A stretch of DNA of 64,000 nt from Dreissena polymorpha. Lineage: Eukaryota; Mollusca; Bivalvia; Myida; Dreissenidae. This document shows positions 61,607-64,000 of this stretch, in pieces. Below the pieces are notes generated by a model. It saw only the letters and a list, made by a program, of their open reading frames with translations, was not told the origin of the DNA and did not search any database. The number at the start of each line of letters is the position of its first letter. Positions within the stretch are counted from its first letter, which is position 1. The stretch is from positions 66,829,128 to 66,893,127 of the forward strand of contig NC_068357.1 in the NCBI RefSeq assembly GCF_020536995.1, written 5' to 3'. The translations under genes and the position numbers were made by a program.

Positions 61607-61612
61607 TTTGTG

Positions 61613-61963
61613 AGAAATAATAATAAAAACTACTAAAAAAACTGCAGCTTTAGCGGGAAAGAATATGACCATCGTCGTTTAACGTGTTAATAATGACGTC
61701 ATGAGTATGCGCACTTTATATTTGTAAACAATGTTTTTCGCTGTTTGTGTTGCATTAAGTGTTTAAAATATATTACATCTTGGTATCAAATTGTTTGTTT
61801 TGTTGAATCTGATGCAATTTTACTAAAATGATTACTTTATAGTTGACTCCGAGTAATATAAGAGTCCAGCGCGCGTGACAGCTATATTTCAGCATTGCCG
61901 AAATAAAGGAAAATATATTCCACAGTTCTTTATTTCGACAATGCATGTCTGATGATGGGATAA
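61613..61963. mobile_element. Family E insertion splitting the satellite
   Basis: Unlike the satellite and similar to 22020-22260 (GACGTCAT, TCAAATTGTTTGTTTTGTTG). The right part has a hairpin, CATTGCCGAAATAAAG against CTTTATTTCGACAATG (61893-61943). Confidence 0.65.
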
Positions 61964-61964
61964 A

Positions 61965-63475
61965 ATGGTTTGCAGAGGTTCTCTACAATGGTTTGCAGAT
62001 GTCCCCTATAATTGGTTTGCAGAGGTCCCCTATAATGGGTTTGCAGAGGTCCTCTATAATGGGTTTGCAGAGGTTCTCTATAATGGGTTTGTAGAGGTCC
62101 CTTATAATGGGTTTGCAGAGGTCCCCTATAATTTGTCTGCAGAGGTCCAATACAATTGGTTTGCAAAGGTCCTATATAATGGGTTTGCAGAGGTCCCCTA
62201 TAATGTGTTTGCAGAGGTCCCCTATAATTGGTGTGCAGAGGTCCCCTATAATGGGTTTGCAGAGGTCCCCTATAATGGGTTTGCAGAGGTCCTCTATAAT
62301 GGGTTTGCAGAGGCCCCTTATGATGGGTTTGCAGAGGTCCCCTATAATGGGTTTGCGGAGGTCCTCTACAATGGTTTGCAGAGGTCCTCTACAATGGTTT
62401 GCAGAGGTCCCTTATAATGGGTTTGCAGAGGTCCCCTATAATGGGTTTGCAGAGGTCCTCTATAATGGGTTTGCAGAGGTCCCCTATAATGGGTTTGCAG
62501 AGGTCCCCTATAATGGGTTTGCAGAGGTCCCCTATAATGGGTTTGCAGAGGTCCTCTACAATGGTTTGCAGAGGTCCTCTACAATGGTTTGCAGAGGTCC
62601 CCTTTAATGGGTTTGAAAAGGTATCCTGCAAGGGTTTTGCAGAGGTCCCCTATAATGGGTTTGCAGAGGTCTCCTATAATGGTTTGCAGAGGTCCCCTAC
62701 AATGGTTTGCAGAGGTCCAATGCAATGGGTTTGCAGAGGTCCTCTATAATGGGTTTGCAGAGGTCCCCTATAAATGGTTTGCAGAGGTCCCCTATAATTG
62801 GTGTGCAGAGGTCCTCTACAATGGTTTGAAGAGGTTCCCTATAATGGGTTTGCAGAGGTCCCCTATAATGGGTTTGCAGAGTTCTCCTGCTAGGCTTGTG
62901 CAGAGGTCGCCTATAATGGGTTTGCAGAGGTCCACTATAATGGTTTGCAGAGGTCCCCAACAATGGTTTGCAGAGGTCCCATAAAATGGGTTTGCAGAAG
63001 TCCCCTACAACCGGTTTGCAGCGGTCCCCTACAATGGTTTGCAGAGGTCCTCTACAATGGTTTGCAGATGTCCCCTACAGTTGGTTTGCAGAGGTCCCCT
63101 ATAATGGTTTGCAGAGGTCCCCTATAATGGTTTGCAGAGGTCCCCTATAATTGGTTATCAGAGGTCCCTTACAATGGTTTGCAGAGGTCCCCTATAATGG
63201 GTTTGCAGAGGTCCCCTATAATGGGTCTGCAGAGGTCCCCTATAATGGGTTTGCAGAAGTCCCTTATAATTGGTTTGCGGAGGTTCCGCTACAATGGTTT
63301 GCAGAGATCCCCTATAATGGTTTTGCAGAGGTCCCCTACAAGGGGTTTGCAGAGGTCCACTATAATGAGATTGCAGAGGATCCCTATAAGATGTTTGTAG
63401 AGGTCCAATTCCATTGGTTTGCAGAGGTCTCTTATAATGGGTTTGCAGAGGTCAGCCTGAAGGGTTTTCAGAGGC
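61965..63475. repeat. 24-base satellite, right block (~62 units)
   Basis: Same unit as the left block, dominated by the TATAAT subtype. Higher-order runs near 62330-62420 and 62540-62600 (paired 23-base units with TCCTCTACAATGG) suggest recent local duplication. Confidence 0.97.
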
Positions 63476-64000
63476 ACTCTTATATGTACAAGTATTTCTG
63501 CACAGGCAATATTCAGTATGGTTACATGTAGGAATAATTTGTATGCAATACTATGAGAAAACACATATATTTCAATACAATATTTGAATAGTATTGCAGC
63601 ACTTATTTCTGTCAGTTCTGTTTTAAGACAGTTTTATCAACAAGAATACATTGGACTTCCCACTTTTATTTTTACAGATCAAATTCAAAATACACAATGT
63701 GCCAGAACAAAGCAATAACTAACTCATATAAATAATACATTTATAGCACAATGTACATGTACGGTATGTATCATTATTCTTTTATGTGCAAGATGAACAT
63801 AATTCAAGATACAAACATTACATGGTTACCATAAGTTATGGTATAGTTCCAGTTCCATATACAGCTAACAAGGAAATCAGTAGCAGAACTGTGTAAAATA
63901 ATTATCGTCCAAGAAAACCTGAATTACATTTTGATACTATACTGTATATTAAAAATTCAAAGAATACTGCAGCAATCATTAACTAAAATATTAATAACAT
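63476..64000. other. No gene recognised
   Basis: AT-rich sequence after the satellite, with no supported feature up to the window end. Confidence 0.6.

Noticed and set aside
60005-63475. CRISPR-like array
   Set aside because: Units are directly tandem with no unique spacers, and the genome is eukaryotic.
59944-63531. Repeat-protein genes made of GFAEVPYN octapeptides
   Set aside because: Frequent 23-base units shift the frame, long frames occur on both strands, and no signal peptide or splice context is present. A satellite explains it better.

Overview
The window is eukaryotic, intron-containing, AT-rich DNA crowded with repeats. The gene models (a SAYSD1 orthologue split by an intron, a KDEL-tailed amine oxidase, large one-exon reading frames behind clear splice acceptors) and the repeat families (short foldback elements with a GATGAGACGCCGC core, elements with a hairpin head and a ~150-base tandem core like bivalve 'pearl' repeats) suggest a bivalve mollusc, perhaps a dreissenid mussel. 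The species is inference.

Bases 1-5400 hold a tyrosine-recombinase retrotransposon of Ngaro type, a broken but young fossil with the A1 ... B1-A2-B2 split direct repeats of that group. Directly after it an (ATC)n array forms, on the minus strand, an open frame with a convincing signal peptide followed by a polyaspartate tract. It is a candidate acidic secreted protein and is microsatellite-derived or microsatellite-expanded.

Bases 6.6-27 kb have no recognisable protein gene. They consist of old diverged copies of one multi-kilobase segment (about 6.67-8.65, 9.29-12.79 and 17.29-22.48 kb, with a weaker fourth copy at 25.9-27.1 kb), broken up by microsatellites, minisatellites, MITEs and a perfect 367-base inverted repeat.

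Bases 28.8-34 kb carry a minus-strand gene for a 630-residue, largely disordered protein of unknown role. Bases 34-44 kb are a patchwork of MITEs, a tRNA-derived SINE, PIF/Harbinger remains and short minisatellites.

Bases 44.5-49.3 kb are the best-understood part. SAYSD1 has two coding exons and was recovered by splicing. 154 bases after its stop comes an amine oxidase with a signal peptide and a C-terminal KDEL. Both products belong to the endoplasmic reticulum, and no obvious polyadenylation signal lies between them. Bases 49.4-54.7 kb are nested repeats, including a hAT element with intact 8-base target duplications and a foldback element built around telomere-like repeats.

Bases 55.5-58.7 kb encode an 897-residue multi-pass membrane protein of unrecognised family, perhaps with an extra in-frame upstream exon. 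The rest is a ~3.4-kb block of 24-base satellite interrupted by one foreign insertion, then about 500 bases with nothing recognisable.
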